Assembly (NCBI RefSeq): GCF_932274485.2
Contig: NC_065879.2
Coordinates: 19,580,591 to 19,644,590, forward strand
Direction of reading: 5' to 3'
DNA from: Patella vulgata
Lineage: Eukaryota > Mollusca > Gastropoda > Patellidae
DNA length: 64,000 bases
Shown here: positions 33,301-43,813 of the stretch, one piece after another
How the letters are laid out: each line of letters opens with the position of its first letter
Numbering within the stretch: position 1 is the first letter of the stretch
The notes under the pieces: model-generated
Told to the model about the DNA's origin: nothing
The model's input: the letters and a program-made list of their open reading frames with translations, nothing else
Database searches by the model: none
Position numbers and translations under genes: made by a program

Positions 33301-36300
33301 CAATGATCAAGGGCAATAACTCTGATGTCAGAAGATAATGCAGATGATTATCAAGATTAACTGGGCTAGGTAGCTACAGAGGTGGGTAAAAATATATGTG
33401 TACAGGGTAACTGTGTAAGTATCTCTGGGCACACCTCAATCATTTCCCCAATCTAGGATATAGGCAATTCCTTTCATGAAATGAAATTGGGATTAGCTCC
33501 GACTGGGCTAATCAAGACGGACATATGCCATGCAGTGCACTATGAGGGAAATTTTGCCCGGACAGCGGCGCTACGTCCTACTCTTATATCGTATTCCAAG
33601 TGCTAAAGGAATCTCTTATGTGCGAGCCACTATGTACACAGGCCCTCAGTTTTTCATGCCATCCAAACGACTAGACAGCTGTCGTTGTCAGAGCCTTCGT
33701 CATGCACTACTGAAAAGGGTAAAGATTTAATGGATAGTCATCAACAACTTACATTTTGTAACTCAGATAACATTAGAAATTTTGGATTCAACTGCCAGGG
33801 AACACCAATCAATGCTATAATAAAAAAAAATTCTTTCTAAAAACATACATTTGTACATTGATCAATCAGTGCTATAATAACAAATGGAAACTAATTTTTC
33901 TAAAATATGATATAATTAATTCTGTCAATTTTTCTAAAATATGATATAATTAATTCTGTCAATTTTTCTAAAATATGATATAATTAATTCTGTCAATTTA
34001 ATGTTAAATACATATTAGCGTGGATTAAACATACATTATGCAAGAGCTAAATCTGAATATTGCAGGTCTTTCTTTAGGCCTTAAATGTTATCTAAATTAA
34101 TAATTAGACTTTAATTAACTTATCCAAACCATAATCAACTCTCGAGGCATCGCTAGGCTGCGATGTTTATTGGATTATGTTCCGATTTGCTGTTTGACTT
34201 CCATTCAGAATTAAATCACAAAATGGATAATCAAGACTATGTTTTTATCCTACCGACTTTAGTAATGATGATCAAGACTAGACCGAAAATTCAATCGCTA
34301 AAATCTCGGTTCATAGTGGATCAATTTGACTGAAATTTTCAGCAAATTCCCTTTACAGTATCTAGTTTGTAACTATTATAATGAGAACTGCCAGCTCTTT
34401 ATCTAATCTCCCATAATGTATCTTTAAGTTGTGATATACTTTATATTTTAGTGACAATTGTCAATGGCGCATTGTTAGTTTCATATGTCTCTCTGAATCA
34501 GAGATGGGATTTTGCCCGTATATCCCATCACTGTCTCTGATTGCTTAAAATGTTTATTGGTCTGTTATTTGGTAACCCCCAAAAATAAGGTTCTTAGCCA
34601 AAACTTTCAAACAAAGAATTACTTATATCATTCGTCTACTTCAGTCCATCCTAATATCATTAATGGGGGGTCGGGTATGCCTTTGATTATAATGTCAAGT
34701 GACGTTCTTTTGATTTCCTGTTTGTACATGACTGTCCCACCTCATGGGTTTTCTCTAGGTCCTCCAGTTACCACAGTCCCATCACAGTGAATTATTGAAA
34801 TAAAATTGAACCATATGTTAGTCGTGAAATGACGTTAAACAGTGTTATACCCCATCTCTCTGTCTCTCCCCTAAATGATTGATAACATATATTTACCATT
34901 AGCTGCTGTAACGTGGTCGTCACCTGCGGGTCTAATAGAGGGTGCAGCTGTTGGTTGGTCCGGATTGAGAGGATATGGTAAACTAGATCCTACGTTAGAC
35001 CTAAAATAAATAGCATAATAACATCACTATTACAATATATGATCAGCTACTATTACAATATATATATCAGTCACTATTACAATACATAATCAATCACTAT
35101 TACAATACATGATCAGTTACTATTACAATACATAATCAGTTACTGGGCTAATGAAGAGAAACATACCCATGCAGTGTGATATGATCAGAATTTTGTCTGG
35201 ACAGCAGCGCTACGGTCTATTCTTATATCGATTTTACATGGGACCTCAGTTTTTCGTCCTATCTTAACGACCATCTAACTTTTGTCGGCCAACACAGGGA
35301 TCGAACACAAGATTTCTAGGTTAACAACCCAACATCTCACTCAAAATAATAATTAACAAGTTGAATACTCACATGTTGAGAACATTATTATGATAATTAT
35401 TAACAGTATTTGATTCAACCTGGGATGAACTTATACCACCTGGTAATACAAGTCTACCAATTTTATAACATAACGAAAAACCATTTAATTCACTGGAAGA
35501 AAAAAATATAGAATTATGAACATATCATTCATTAATGCAAACATTTTGTGCAATCCCAACATATTTTTCTTTAAAATGGTTGCATCTCTTTAATTTGGAT
35601 TAAAAATAAAACTGTTGATTTAACTGGATTTTATGAACTACTTTGTTTTTTGGGATGATAATTTAATTCAGTGTTAAAGTGTTAAGATATAACTGATTTT
35701 GTATTTCACCAGAGAGAGAGAGAGAGAGAGAGAGTGAGAGAGAGAGAGAGGTACAGTGGTAACAAACTAGGTCATTTTGAGACTAACACATGGTTCAATT
35801 TTTTATTTCAATCACACGCTACTGCGGAGGGGTCTTTAGCAGTGACAGCAAATGAGAGGACCCGAAGAAAACCAAGGTTGGACAGGTACAAGTGGGGGTT
35901 TTGAAACCACATTACTTGACCTTATAATCAAATGCGCACAAGTTAACCATTCAGTCACCCAACCCCCCATAAGTCAAAAGACTAAACTATACAAGCAAAC
36001 TTTTGTTTAATGTATCAGGGTGTCAGAATCAATTAGATTAAGAGGCCACATAAACTAAAATTTTGAATTAAGTGGGCCGGTGATACATGTATACAATCAG
36101 CGATAGCCAGGCAAGATACGCCCACATTTTGCAAGAGATGGATATAGAACAACTTAAAAACAAACGCGATTTTTCGTGCAATCAGGGGTCATAATCCAAG
36201 AAGTTATGGTCTGAAATGCGCGAATATCGAAAGGGACTGAGATCTTTGAGATATAAAGATATATTTTTAGTTTCATCAAAATCAGACAAAAATTGTGACC

Positions 36301-38735
36301 TGTAGAGGGTCCACAACCTTCATATTACATACTTGTAAACAGTTTTCCCGAAATCCGAACTCAATCATCATTAGGGTGTAACGATGATATATACAAACGT
36401 TTTTTAACTTGGATAAAAAAATTGTGATTTCCAGCAGGACCCCAAGCTAAAATGTGATTTTGGTACAATCACGGGCCATAATTCTGGAAGTTACGATCTG
36501 ATATGCACGAATATCGAAAGGAACGAAGATCTTTTGGTTATAAACACGATTTCAAGTTTCATCAAAATCGGATCAAAATTGTGACCTCTAGAGAGTCTAC
36601 AACCTTAACATACCAATTTTGTCCAGTAGTTTTGGACTGATTTTCACGAAATTTGAACTCAACTGACATTATGGTGTAAAGGTGATATATTCAAATGGTT
36701 TTTTTTAAATCATAATAATTGTGCAATCTAGAGGGACCACAAGCTAAAAACGTGATTTTTTGTACTATCAGGGGCCATAATTCAGCAAGTTACGATCTGA
36801 TATACGCAAATGTTAAAAGGTACCAGGATCTTTGGGTTATAAACATGCATTTCAAGTCTCATCAAAATCGGATGAAAATTGTGACCTCTAGAGTACCCAC
36901 AAGCTAAAAACGTGATTTTTCGTACAATCAGGAGCCATAATCCATGAAGTTACAGTTCCATACAAGCCAATATCAAAAGGAACCGAGATCTTTAGGAGAT
37001 AGACCTAAATTGTGACATGTAGAGTGTCCAAAAACAAATTGTGGACGGACAGTTGGGATGACAATATATTACGTCCACATGAAGTATCAAGATAAAGAAG
37101 ATAGGTTGCCAGGCAACGAAACATACGCCCACAGCAGCTAACTCGTCCGGGCAGTCAACAAGAGTTGTCACATATTTTTACTTTTTTCGGTAATGAAACA
37201 TTTATAATACATCAAAATCTGATTAAGAGTAACAACTCATTAAGTAATTATCAGAAAACCATTAGAATTTGTTTGGTTTTTATAAAGTTTTGCCCCATGC
37301 TAACGTTTAGTATAGGAAACTTTTAACATCATGGATTTAGCTGTTCAAGTCATAAAAATTAATTGAAAATCAATATACTTGTTTGTCTCAAGACCTTACA
37401 CTCTGTGTATGAATCTGAAGTCAATCGGATGATAACTTTAGCTTCTAGAGGGTCACAAGGTTTTTAAAAGTGATCAAGGGCCATAACTTTGGCAGCAATA
37501 TTCGTGCCGCGCTCGAGATCAAGGGAAAGTGCCACTGTGGATGAGAATTTCTATATGGATTCTTAAAAGACGTAAAAGATATCGTAGACAAAATGACTGT
37601 CCATTGATTTAGGGTGTTATTTACTCTTACGATATGTGACATCTATGATTAGTTTATTATAGATGATATCGGCTCACATCAATGCGATTAAGATGCCCGA
37701 CAAATGAGAAACCACGATTCTTATTGAATTGATGAATAGTCCGACAAAAGGAAAGCAATGACTTCTGTTTAAGATTAGATTGATGAATTGTCCGACAAAG
37801 GATTAAGCCAGTCAATCAAGGCAGATTAAGTCGTTAAATCAAGGTAGGTTTATACTATAGACGGTATAACACGATAAATACGTTGATCACTTAATTACCT
37901 AATAAACCCAGCGTATTATCGACGATAATCGGGTTGAGTGGTAGTTATACACTCAGTAAACTATATTAATTTCGGAATTTTGAATATTATTCACCATGTC
38001 TTGATGTCCGATTGGGCATATTCCCGGTCGGACAATTTTGGGCGTTTGGAAAAAAGATTCGGACAAGTCCAGAATATACGGGCAAAATCCCATCACTGGT
38101 CTAGATCGAAATTGAGCAACTGTTTCTGAACACTTTATTTTGTCAGGTAAGTCATTCCATAGTCGTGGACCATATACACTGAAGGCTTTATCACCAAAAG
38201 ATTTTAATTTAGTTGAAGGTACAACAAGTGATAGATTATTCTGTGAACGGAGTGGTCGGTTTGGTACATAAGGCTGCATAAGATCTGTGATACAGGATGG
38301 AGCTGAATCATGCTGAGACTTGTAGACCAGTGTAAGGATTTTAAAGTTTATAGGAGCCTCTATGATATCTATGACATACAGTACAGAAGTCAGAGTTTTA
38401 ATGAAACTGGAAAACAATAATAAATGATTTCCACCACTAAGAATTAATGACATGTCAGTTTGTTGAAATTTGTTCCACTAGCCACATTTAAAGCCTTGGT
38501 GTGCTGGATCTGGCCTGCGAGCAGCATGTTTGACACCCCTGATATTGTATAGCAATGATAATTGTCTTACCCGATTAATGTATAATTCACAGGAGGTTTG
38601 CGAGATCCGCGACCCAACAATACTAATTCTGTGATCACATCTTGTGTCATACTTTTATCCATCCATCTAACACATAATACTTTCTTTTTTATAGCTTTTT
38701 CTCCTACAATTATACAAGTGTGTTATCAATATTGC

Positions 38736-38781
<46 letters not shown>

Positions 38782-41173
38782 GACCTACAACAGTACTCCT
38801 TGTCACTACATGCATGGAATTGAAACCACACCACTTGACTCAATGACAGGCTTAACCGTTCATCCACCTAACACCCCCTAATCGATAAAGAGTTAGAGGA
38901 CCCTAGTCTATTTGTAGCTCAGCAATAACTGTATTACATAGAATTGTGTCCTGTATTACCCACACATTTACACTTTAATTCTAGTAAGTAAGACCTTGAA
39001 TGTGACATAAATTAATACATTGATAACATAGGCTATAATCAACAGTCTTCTTCCTCTCATGACCATAAACACTGTCTGTTAATTTAATGTCAATTGCCTG
39101 ATAACTTTAGTCTCTAGAGGATTCACTATATGACCACATTTCCATAAATTTGTATCCTGTGTCTCAGTAATTAACTTTCATCTCATTAAATAACAAGTTA
39201 TAGACCTGCAAACAAAATGATTTGGGGGGGGGGGCATTTTCTGCCTAAACTGACAGACTTTGATTTTTGATATGACATCACAATATCAAGATAGTGATGC
39301 TGCCACATTTTTTACCTGTTCCATATAGTACTGTAGTTTTGAGGTCAATCGGACATGGGTCGCCACCACAACGACTGATCAATTCGAAGGAATTATTAGT
39401 GAGCAGAAATTCGCCCATGTATCTGTTAGCACTCGTCACTTCAGTCAGTTATATAGAAGGATAACTCGTGTTTTCCTTTTGCGTTCGTCACTTCCGATTG
39501 TTGAAACATTGATTACTCATCTATCGTAGCAATGATGTCTGTGATAAAATAATATTTGGAACGTGTTTAACCAGTTCTATCACATATGTGATAATGACTG
39601 GCACCAATATTGTCCTTTAAGTAAGTTGTTTTATCACAATAACTCACATGTATCATGACAACCGGAACTTACTCATGTTTATCATAACAAAGGGAGCTTA
39701 CTCATGTGTATCATAACAAAGGGAGCTTACTCACGTGTATCAAAAGTATTATCTACAACTGTAAACCCTGGAGGGACTGGATCTCTATCATTAATAATAG
39801 CAACATCGACCAGTACGTTGGTTTCCTTCAATACATACACACATTAATTACAGTATAGAAACATTTGGTTGAATTTGGGTTAATGAAAGGATCTTAAATG
39901 GCTGATTATAATCGGCTTCAACCGCTTGATGCTTGAAAGGCCGACAGATAAAACAATAAACTGGTGAGGATGTTATCATAAATCAATCTACTTTTGGCTC
40001 AATTACAATGGCTTAATTATTACATCTGGATTAGACTTTCTTGTTGGCTAAAATAACAGTCATACCTTAGAGAGAATCGGCCATGTGGTTCATAATCAGA
40101 ATAATTAGCACATTTAACAGTAATTTTGATCATCACCCTTGTTGAAAGACACGCTTGCTGAAAAATGCGCTTGCTGATTGTTCATAACATGTCCAGTATG
40201 TTGCCTTTATGAATTTAAGTCATGTGGTGAATGAAGATGATCCAAGTTATTAGCCCATCGGTATGTAGCAAACATGCACTGCTACAACAAAATTATGCCA
40301 TACATGCAGTAGATCATGTATCAAGTGTTCATGTAATATAAATGTCATTCCAAGTCGTATTTTACACACAAATAAAGATGATATCGGTGATATCGTTAAA
40401 ACATATCCAGCACAATTTAACATCTTGGCATGGATTGTGAATTTCGGGAATCTTGAACATCTTGTAAACATCTTGTAAACACGTCCTACTGTTCTGCTCC
40501 AACTGGGCTAATGAAGACAGGCATATGCCATACAGTGCGCTGTGATGGAAATTTTGCCCAGACACCGGCGCAATGGCCTACTCTTATATCGAATTCCAAC
40601 TGCTAAGGGATCTTTATGTGCAAGCTTATTTGTTCAATTCACCTTTTTCTAGTTTTATATTTTTTTTGACAGTAAAAACTGAACAATCAATCTATTCTCT
40701 ATCAGTGTTATTACAAACCTGTGCTGCATAGCCCCTTTCAACACACATGTATCTCGTGACCTTTCGACCCCATATTTTATCCTTCCACAAGTCAGCATCT
40801 TCAGGAATAGCACCATACGTTTTATCCATCTAATAAAAAAAACATGAAATGAAATGAAGTTAAAGTGGTACTTTTCTGCACTGTAAAAGAGCGACATACA
40901 CCACATAGTGTGCTTTGAAAGAAAGGATGAAAGGATGAAATTAGACACTTATTGACGGTCAGACTATTTTTATAACCCAGTCATGTTGGGAATGGAGTAG
41001 GAAAAACATATTCTATTTATATAAATGGTATATAAATTGAGCAATACATGTAGGTCCCAGCAGCAGCATACATGTTGGAATCCATACAGTGTACGTACCA
41101 ATGTGTAATTTGGTGGACATTTTGCTGGATCAGCAACAATACAAACACCAGTTATTGGAAGATCTTCTGCCAT
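30386..41173 (-). CDS. MVB12: MVB12 (ESCRT-I subunit, MABP + UMA domains), 9 coding exons, complete
   Basis: Exons in transcript order: 41099-41173, 40719-40829, 39735-39825, 38571-38703, 35373-35492, 34897-35000, 33753-33814, 32824-32874, 30386-30436. Phases agree throughout and give 265 residues, against about 273 and 319 for human MVB12A and MVB12B. The N-terminus (MAEDLPITGVCIVADPAKCP) opens the MABP domain, which continues through DADLWKDKIWGRKVTRYMCV, NVLVDVAIINDRDPVPPGF, KKKVLCVRWMD, PPVNYTLIG and ELNGFSLCYKIGRL. The C-terminus is a UMA domain (about 212-258: LIGVPWQLNPKF, IPRIPYKSLYDVE, YDYDF), which ties MVB12/UBAP1 to ESCRT-I. The protein acts on endosomes in sorting ubiquitinated cargo; the MABP domain binds acidic membranes. 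A TTTTTTGTAG acceptor five bases before the ATG implies a 5' UTR exon upstream. The linker between the two domains is short. Confidence 0.93.
30455..30562 (-). mobile_element. SINE-B 3' fragment beside the last MVB12 exon
   Basis: The inverse of the SINE-B 3' end (GGGGCTAATGAAGATGGGCA, CACTATGAGGGAAATTTT), starting about 20 bases upstream of the last exon's acceptor. Confidence 0.55.
30563..30928 (+). mobile_element. Dispersed 366-base repeat, family with 47020-47390
   Basis: CAATCTGTTTTACAGAG at the start, CAGTGATTGTCGCGGCCTAG and GAATATTCACTG at the end, and the interior match the inverse-oriented copy at about 47020-47390 over their whole length. No inverted ends were seen, and the class is unknown. 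Confidence 0.55.
31025..32209. mobile_element. hAT-type element, 1,185 bases, inserted in a SINE
   Basis: The ends CAGGGCTCACACTG and CAGTGTGAGCCCTG are exact inverses, flanked by identical ATGCTAAT (31017-31024 and 32210-32217). The interior includes palindromes (31968-32030 and GTCTCAGCTAGGCTTATT/its inverse at 32021-32071). No open frame was recognised. It splits a minus-strand SINE-B copy. Confidence 0.9.
32263..32664. mobile_element. hAT-type MITE, 402 bases, inserted in the same SINE
   Basis: The ends CGTGGGTGTCAAA and TTTGACAACCCTG are imperfect inverses, flanked by GTCTAGAC on both sides (32255-32262 and 32665-32672). AAGTGGGCCG and GGGCCAGATCTGGCC lie inside near the ends. The same family appears, interrupted, at 36016-38541. 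Confidence 0.85.
32941..33125 (-). mobile_element. SINE-A copy, internally deleted
   Basis: TC tail, then the GTTTTCTCCTGGTCCTCCGG body and the head on the minus strand. The 3' body between the tail and CACTGCTAAAG is missing. Confidence 0.6.
33478..33718 (-). mobile_element. SINE-B copy, 3' two thirds
   Basis: The inverse of SINE-B: GGGATTAGCTCCGACTGGGC, CACTATGAGGGAAATTTTGC, CTTATATCGTATTCC, GACTAGACAGCTGTCG. It abuts MVB12 exon 7 (33753-33814). Confidence 0.75.
34024..34427 (+). mobile_element. TTAAA-CATTATG MITE copy, 404 bases
   Basis: TTAAACATACATTATGCAAG at the left and CCCATAATGTATCTTTAA at the right are inverted. The interior matches 22671-23194. It lies in the MVB12 intron between exons 6 and 7. 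Confidence 0.65.
34728..34865 (+). mobile_element. SINE-A 3' fragment, plus strand
   Basis: CATGGGTTTTCTCTAGGTCC, ATTGAAATAAAATTGAACC, GTTAGTCGTGAAATGACG, and a TCTCTCTGTCTCTC tail. Confidence 0.65.
35030..35145. repeat. About 26-base tandem repeat (CACTATTACAATACATAATCA)
   Basis: Five units of CTATTACAATAYATRATCAG-type sequence, immediately upstream (in transcript sense) of MVB12 exon 6. They do not include exon sequence. Confidence 0.75.
35146..35345 (-). mobile_element. SINE-B fragment
   Basis: The inverse of SINE-B: GGGCTAATGAAGAG, GATCAGAATTTTGTCTGGAC, GGGACCTCAGTTTTTCGTCC, GGATCGAACACAAGATTTC (B box on the minus strand). Confidence 0.65.
35712..35972 (-). mobile_element. SINE-A copy with (GA)n tail
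   Basis: A 38-base GA run, body and head ending GTCACCCAACCCCC on the plus strand. Confidence 0.75.
36100..37080. repeat. Tandem units of about 240-300 bases, 'gggccataattc' type
   Basis: Repeated GTGATTTTTCGTACAATCAG, GGGCCATAATTC, GAAGTTACGATCTGATA and TTTCATCAAAATCGGATMAA motifs in four diverged units, ending GGACGGACAGTTGGGATGAC. Related units occur at 28530-28740 and, inverted, at 49880-50430. Confidence 0.7.
37953..38370 (-). mobile_element. LINE (non-LTR retrotransposon) ORF2 C-terminal fragment
   Basis: The minus-strand frame reads APINFKILTLVYKSQHDSAP...YVPNRPLRSQ...VVPSTKLKSFGDKAFSVYGP, then RLWNDLPDKIKCSETVAQFR. This is the region after the reverse transcriptase in CR1/Jockey/I-like elements. 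The N-terminal RT and endonuclease are absent, as expected for a 5'-truncated copy. Confidence 0.8.
38739..38878 (-). mobile_element. SINE-A fragment with (GA)n tail
   Basis: A GA run of about 42 bases, then a shortened body and head; it starts about 36 bases upstream of MVB12 exon 4. Confidence 0.65.
39620..39745 (-). repeat. 29-base tandem repeat derived from the MVB12 exon 3 end and donor
   Basis: On the minus strand the exon end GATACAC with donor GTGAGTAAG is followed by CTCCCTTTGTTAT. GATACACATGAGTAAG, GATAAACATGAGTAAG and GATACATGTGAGTT then repeat at about 29-base spacing. The GT of the donor is kept only in the exon copy and the farthest unit, but GTAAG within the units could still pair with U1. 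Reading on from the exon gives CGT GAG TAA, an immediate stop. Confidence 0.85.
40481..40625 (-). mobile_element. SINE-B 3' fragment
   Basis: ACACGTCCTACTGTTCTGCT, GGGCTAATGAAGACAGGCAT, CTCTTATATCGAATTCCAAC: the inverse of the SINE-B 3' half. It lies in MVB12 intron 2. Confidence 0.7.
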
Positions 41174-41451
41174 TGCACCTACAAAAAATAACTAATATGT
41201 GGAACTATTTTACAAGAAATATTGATATATAAACTAAGGCTTTCACTTCAAAAATTTACATCAATTCTTCATGTAATTTGTTTATTGAAGATTAGCAAGA
41301 TATTTTTTTTAAAAGAATATGTCAATTTTTGGTATATCTCAATTTCTAATATATTTTGAAGTGTTTTTACACATAAAAACTACCAATTTTACTATATTCA
41401 TTGCGTTTTAAGGTAAAATTCTTTGAAATTTTAACTTTATGGCAAACTAAC

Positions 41452-41683
41452 AGGACTAACATATGGTTCAATTTTATTTCAGTAATTTGCTTACACATAG
41501 GATAGGAGTATTCAGCAATGGGAGGAAACTGGACAACCAAGAGAAAATCCATGAGGTTGGACAGGTGACCCTACTCCTTGTCATGTACAAGCGGGGATTC
41601 AAAACCATGCCACTTGACTCAATGACAGACTGTGTGATGTAATGCGCATGCCTTAAACCACTAGACCACCCAAACACCCATTA
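41452..41683 (-). mobile_element. SINE-A copy lacking tail
   Basis: Body and full tRNA-like head on the minus strand (GGGTGGTCTAGTGGTTTAAG A-box-like; GGTTTTGAATCCCC B box). Confidence 0.75.
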
Positions 41684-41999
41684 TGGCATGTATTTTGACT
41701 GACAAGAAAGTTCTTTTACCAGTCAATTTCACAGTCAGTCAATACAGACTGTCGAATATGACAATAAAAACCACGATACTGGACTCGCTGCAGAACTCAT
41801 GATCTAAATCACAACCCATTAGACCATTCAATGATTCAAACTCCCAGCCTATTTTGATCATGGCATGCTATATTACCCCTCTGTACAAAAGAATCATGAT
41901 CACTGACGTAATTAGTTACCATTGTGGAATTTCCTGATGTCAAAGTTTGTGAGAATCATTTTTATGTATTTTACTATATTACTGAAGGTGATTTCAAAC

Positions 42000-42600
42000 G
42001 AATACCTTATACCAAAGACAACTCATCCCAAGACAACTCATCCCTATATAAGACAACACATCCCAAGTTAGAAATAGAAGACAACTCATCCCAAGGTATT
42101 ACCTACAGTGAAACTCATACATACAGATAAGGATATAATGTCATATTCTGAGGAATTTCTATCAGACAATGATATGAAAACAATCAGCACGACTGGGGCC
42201 AACATTTTCAGTCGCATCTATATATGGTTCAAAGAAGGAATTGAAATGTGTATGCTATGATAAGTATACAGAGTGCCCAAAACTTAAAACAACTTAAAAT
42301 TTAAAACAACCATATCAATTTTATTAAAACAACAATATCAATTTTATTAAGATAACACATTTTTTTAACAAAATCAGAATGGTCTGAGTGGTCTTAAAGA
42401 AAGCAATTGTATTAAAACAAATATGACTGGCACTAGTGGCACGTATATTTGTTGGGATGAATTGTCTTAAATCTCGACCCATGTTTTAAAGTTGGGATGA
42501 GTTGTCTTTTATCTTGGAATGGGATGAGTTGTCTTTTATCTTGGGATGAGTTGTCTTATATTGGGATGAGTTGTCTTCGGGATGAGTTGTATGTATATCT
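42000..42600. mobile_element. Small inverted-repeat element with CAACTCATCCC subterminal repeats
   Basis: The left 110 bases hold four AAGACAACTCATCCC repeats; the right 110 bases hold the inverse (GGGATGAGTTGTCTT) five or more times. The outer tip ACGAATACCT is shared with the right end of 47405-48118. The interior is non-coding. It is a non-autonomous member of the family at 47405, probably Mutator-like. Confidence 0.65.
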
Positions 42601-43277
42601 TTGAAACATATGGAGGACTGAATCCCACATAAACAAATCACATATCACAAAACCAAGGGCAGAGCTGACAAACGGTACACGGAAATGAAAGCGATAAACA
42701 ACAAACATATCCACTGAGGAGAATGGATCAGGGAGCTAGCGTTTAAATGTTCACTGTGCCGTTGTACAGGTTAAATAATGCTTGATAGTATTATCGCAGT
42801 TTGTTCATGTGGGACCTAATTCAATCAGCAAAAAAAAAAAAATGTCAATGGCAAATTCTACACCAACACAGCATCTCCAATATACACCTAGGAGGATTAT
42901 TTATGGCGCTATAGTAAGCTTTGTCATAGATCCGCATTAATGGTTCCTTTTCTCCCATTATAACTTATAACAACGGAAGAAGCTTTTAAAAAGTGCAACA
43001 TAACATTACATATTGATTACTGTAAGAGATAATGATAATGCCGGACAAACTGCTTTTGAAAACACTTCTCGGTTACATGTTTTAAAACTAGAAATGGGTG
43101 TATGCTATTACACTTACACTGAACAAGGAAAGTTTTCAATAGAAGGGCAACTTATATTCATCAAAATGTTGACATAATGACGAAAAATAAATACTTCAGG
43201 TCTTTCCCAATAATAAATATACATTGAGAGTTACCTTTCCCTAAGGTCAAGGCCGTCCACTTGCAGATTATCCAGTC

Positions 43278-43562
43278 TTATGGACTCAGACTAACAATTA
43301 TTTGCCCATTGACTTCAATGTTAAATGACTGTAACATCACAGGCTGTAGCTTTTTGCTCAACATGCCGTTGGTTCCAATCTTTATAGGCACAATGGGGAC
43401 AACATTTGGCAATCTCCTCATCATAATTTTGTAGGGGGTTGACCGTTTAGATTTTTTGCTACACGGATTTGAAGTTGACAGGGGTGAAAATCTCACTTCC
43501 GACACAATGATTGCTCTGCAGAAAGACACTTTACACCCCCTATCCCTCCGCTGTAATATCAT
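43278..43562 (-). CDS. Uncertain 94-residue open frame upstream of DTYMK
   Basis: An open frame on the minus strand encodes a basic peptide ending NIEVNGQIIVSLSP. I recognise no domain. Base composition here is less AT-rich than the surrounding intergenic sequence, and the reading frame is compact. However, there is no visible splice context, and it lies within 250 bases of the DTYMK start on the opposite strand. It could be part of an unrecognised repeat family, a leader exon region or chance. It is listed so it can be tested, not as a confident gene. Confidence 0.15.
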   Translation of the reverse strand: MILQRRDRGCKVSFCRAIIVSEVRFSPLSTSNPCSKKSKRSTPYKIMMRRLPNVVPIVPIKIGTNGMLSKKLQPVMLQSFNIEVNGQIIVSLSP

Positions 43563-43813
43563 CAGTATTACCCAAAACTGCTATGAAATTGCAAATTTGA
43601 TCCCTTTTCTCCAATTCTAGACCAAAAAGTCAACCCAAAAATGCAGGAAGAGGGGAGAAAAAAATTAAGGGAAAAATTGTCTATTTATAACTCGCACTAC
43701 ATTCGGAAATAAGGGGAAATAATTACTAGTCTTAGTCCTTATAGAAGTCGATGCTGAAAGCGCGCATTTTTACGTTGTTTACAAAACATTTAATTACTAC
43801 GAATCGGAACAAA

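Larger units (their letters stand above)
36016..38541. mobile_element. Interrupted hAT-type MITE containing later insertions
   Basis: CAGGGTGTCAGAATC at the left and GTTTGACACCCCTG at the right, with AAGTGGGCCGG and GGATCTGGCCTGCGAG near the ends, match the 402-base element at 32263. Between them lie about 1 kb of 'gggccataat' tandem units (36100-37080), a TTGCCAGGCAAC repeat start (37105) and a LINE fragment (37950-38370). The flanks do not show a clean 8-base duplication. Confidence 0.6.
41174..43813. promoter_or_regulatory. Divergent MVB12/DTYMK intergenic region
   Basis: MVB12 reads left and DTYMK reads right from this 2.6 kb gap, so both promoters and at least the MVB12 leader exon should lie inside it. 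It contains a minus-strand SINE (about 41452-41683) and a small inverted-repeat element built on CAACTCATCCC repeats (about 42000-42600). A 95-codon minus-strand open frame at 43278-43562 has unknown identity. I see no clear TATA box. The 130 bases before DTYMK contain a few CpGs but no motif I would name. Confidence 0.45.

Noticed and set aside
38598-38867. Frames with long RE or SL dipeptide runs
   Set aside because: They translate the (GA)n tail of a SINE.
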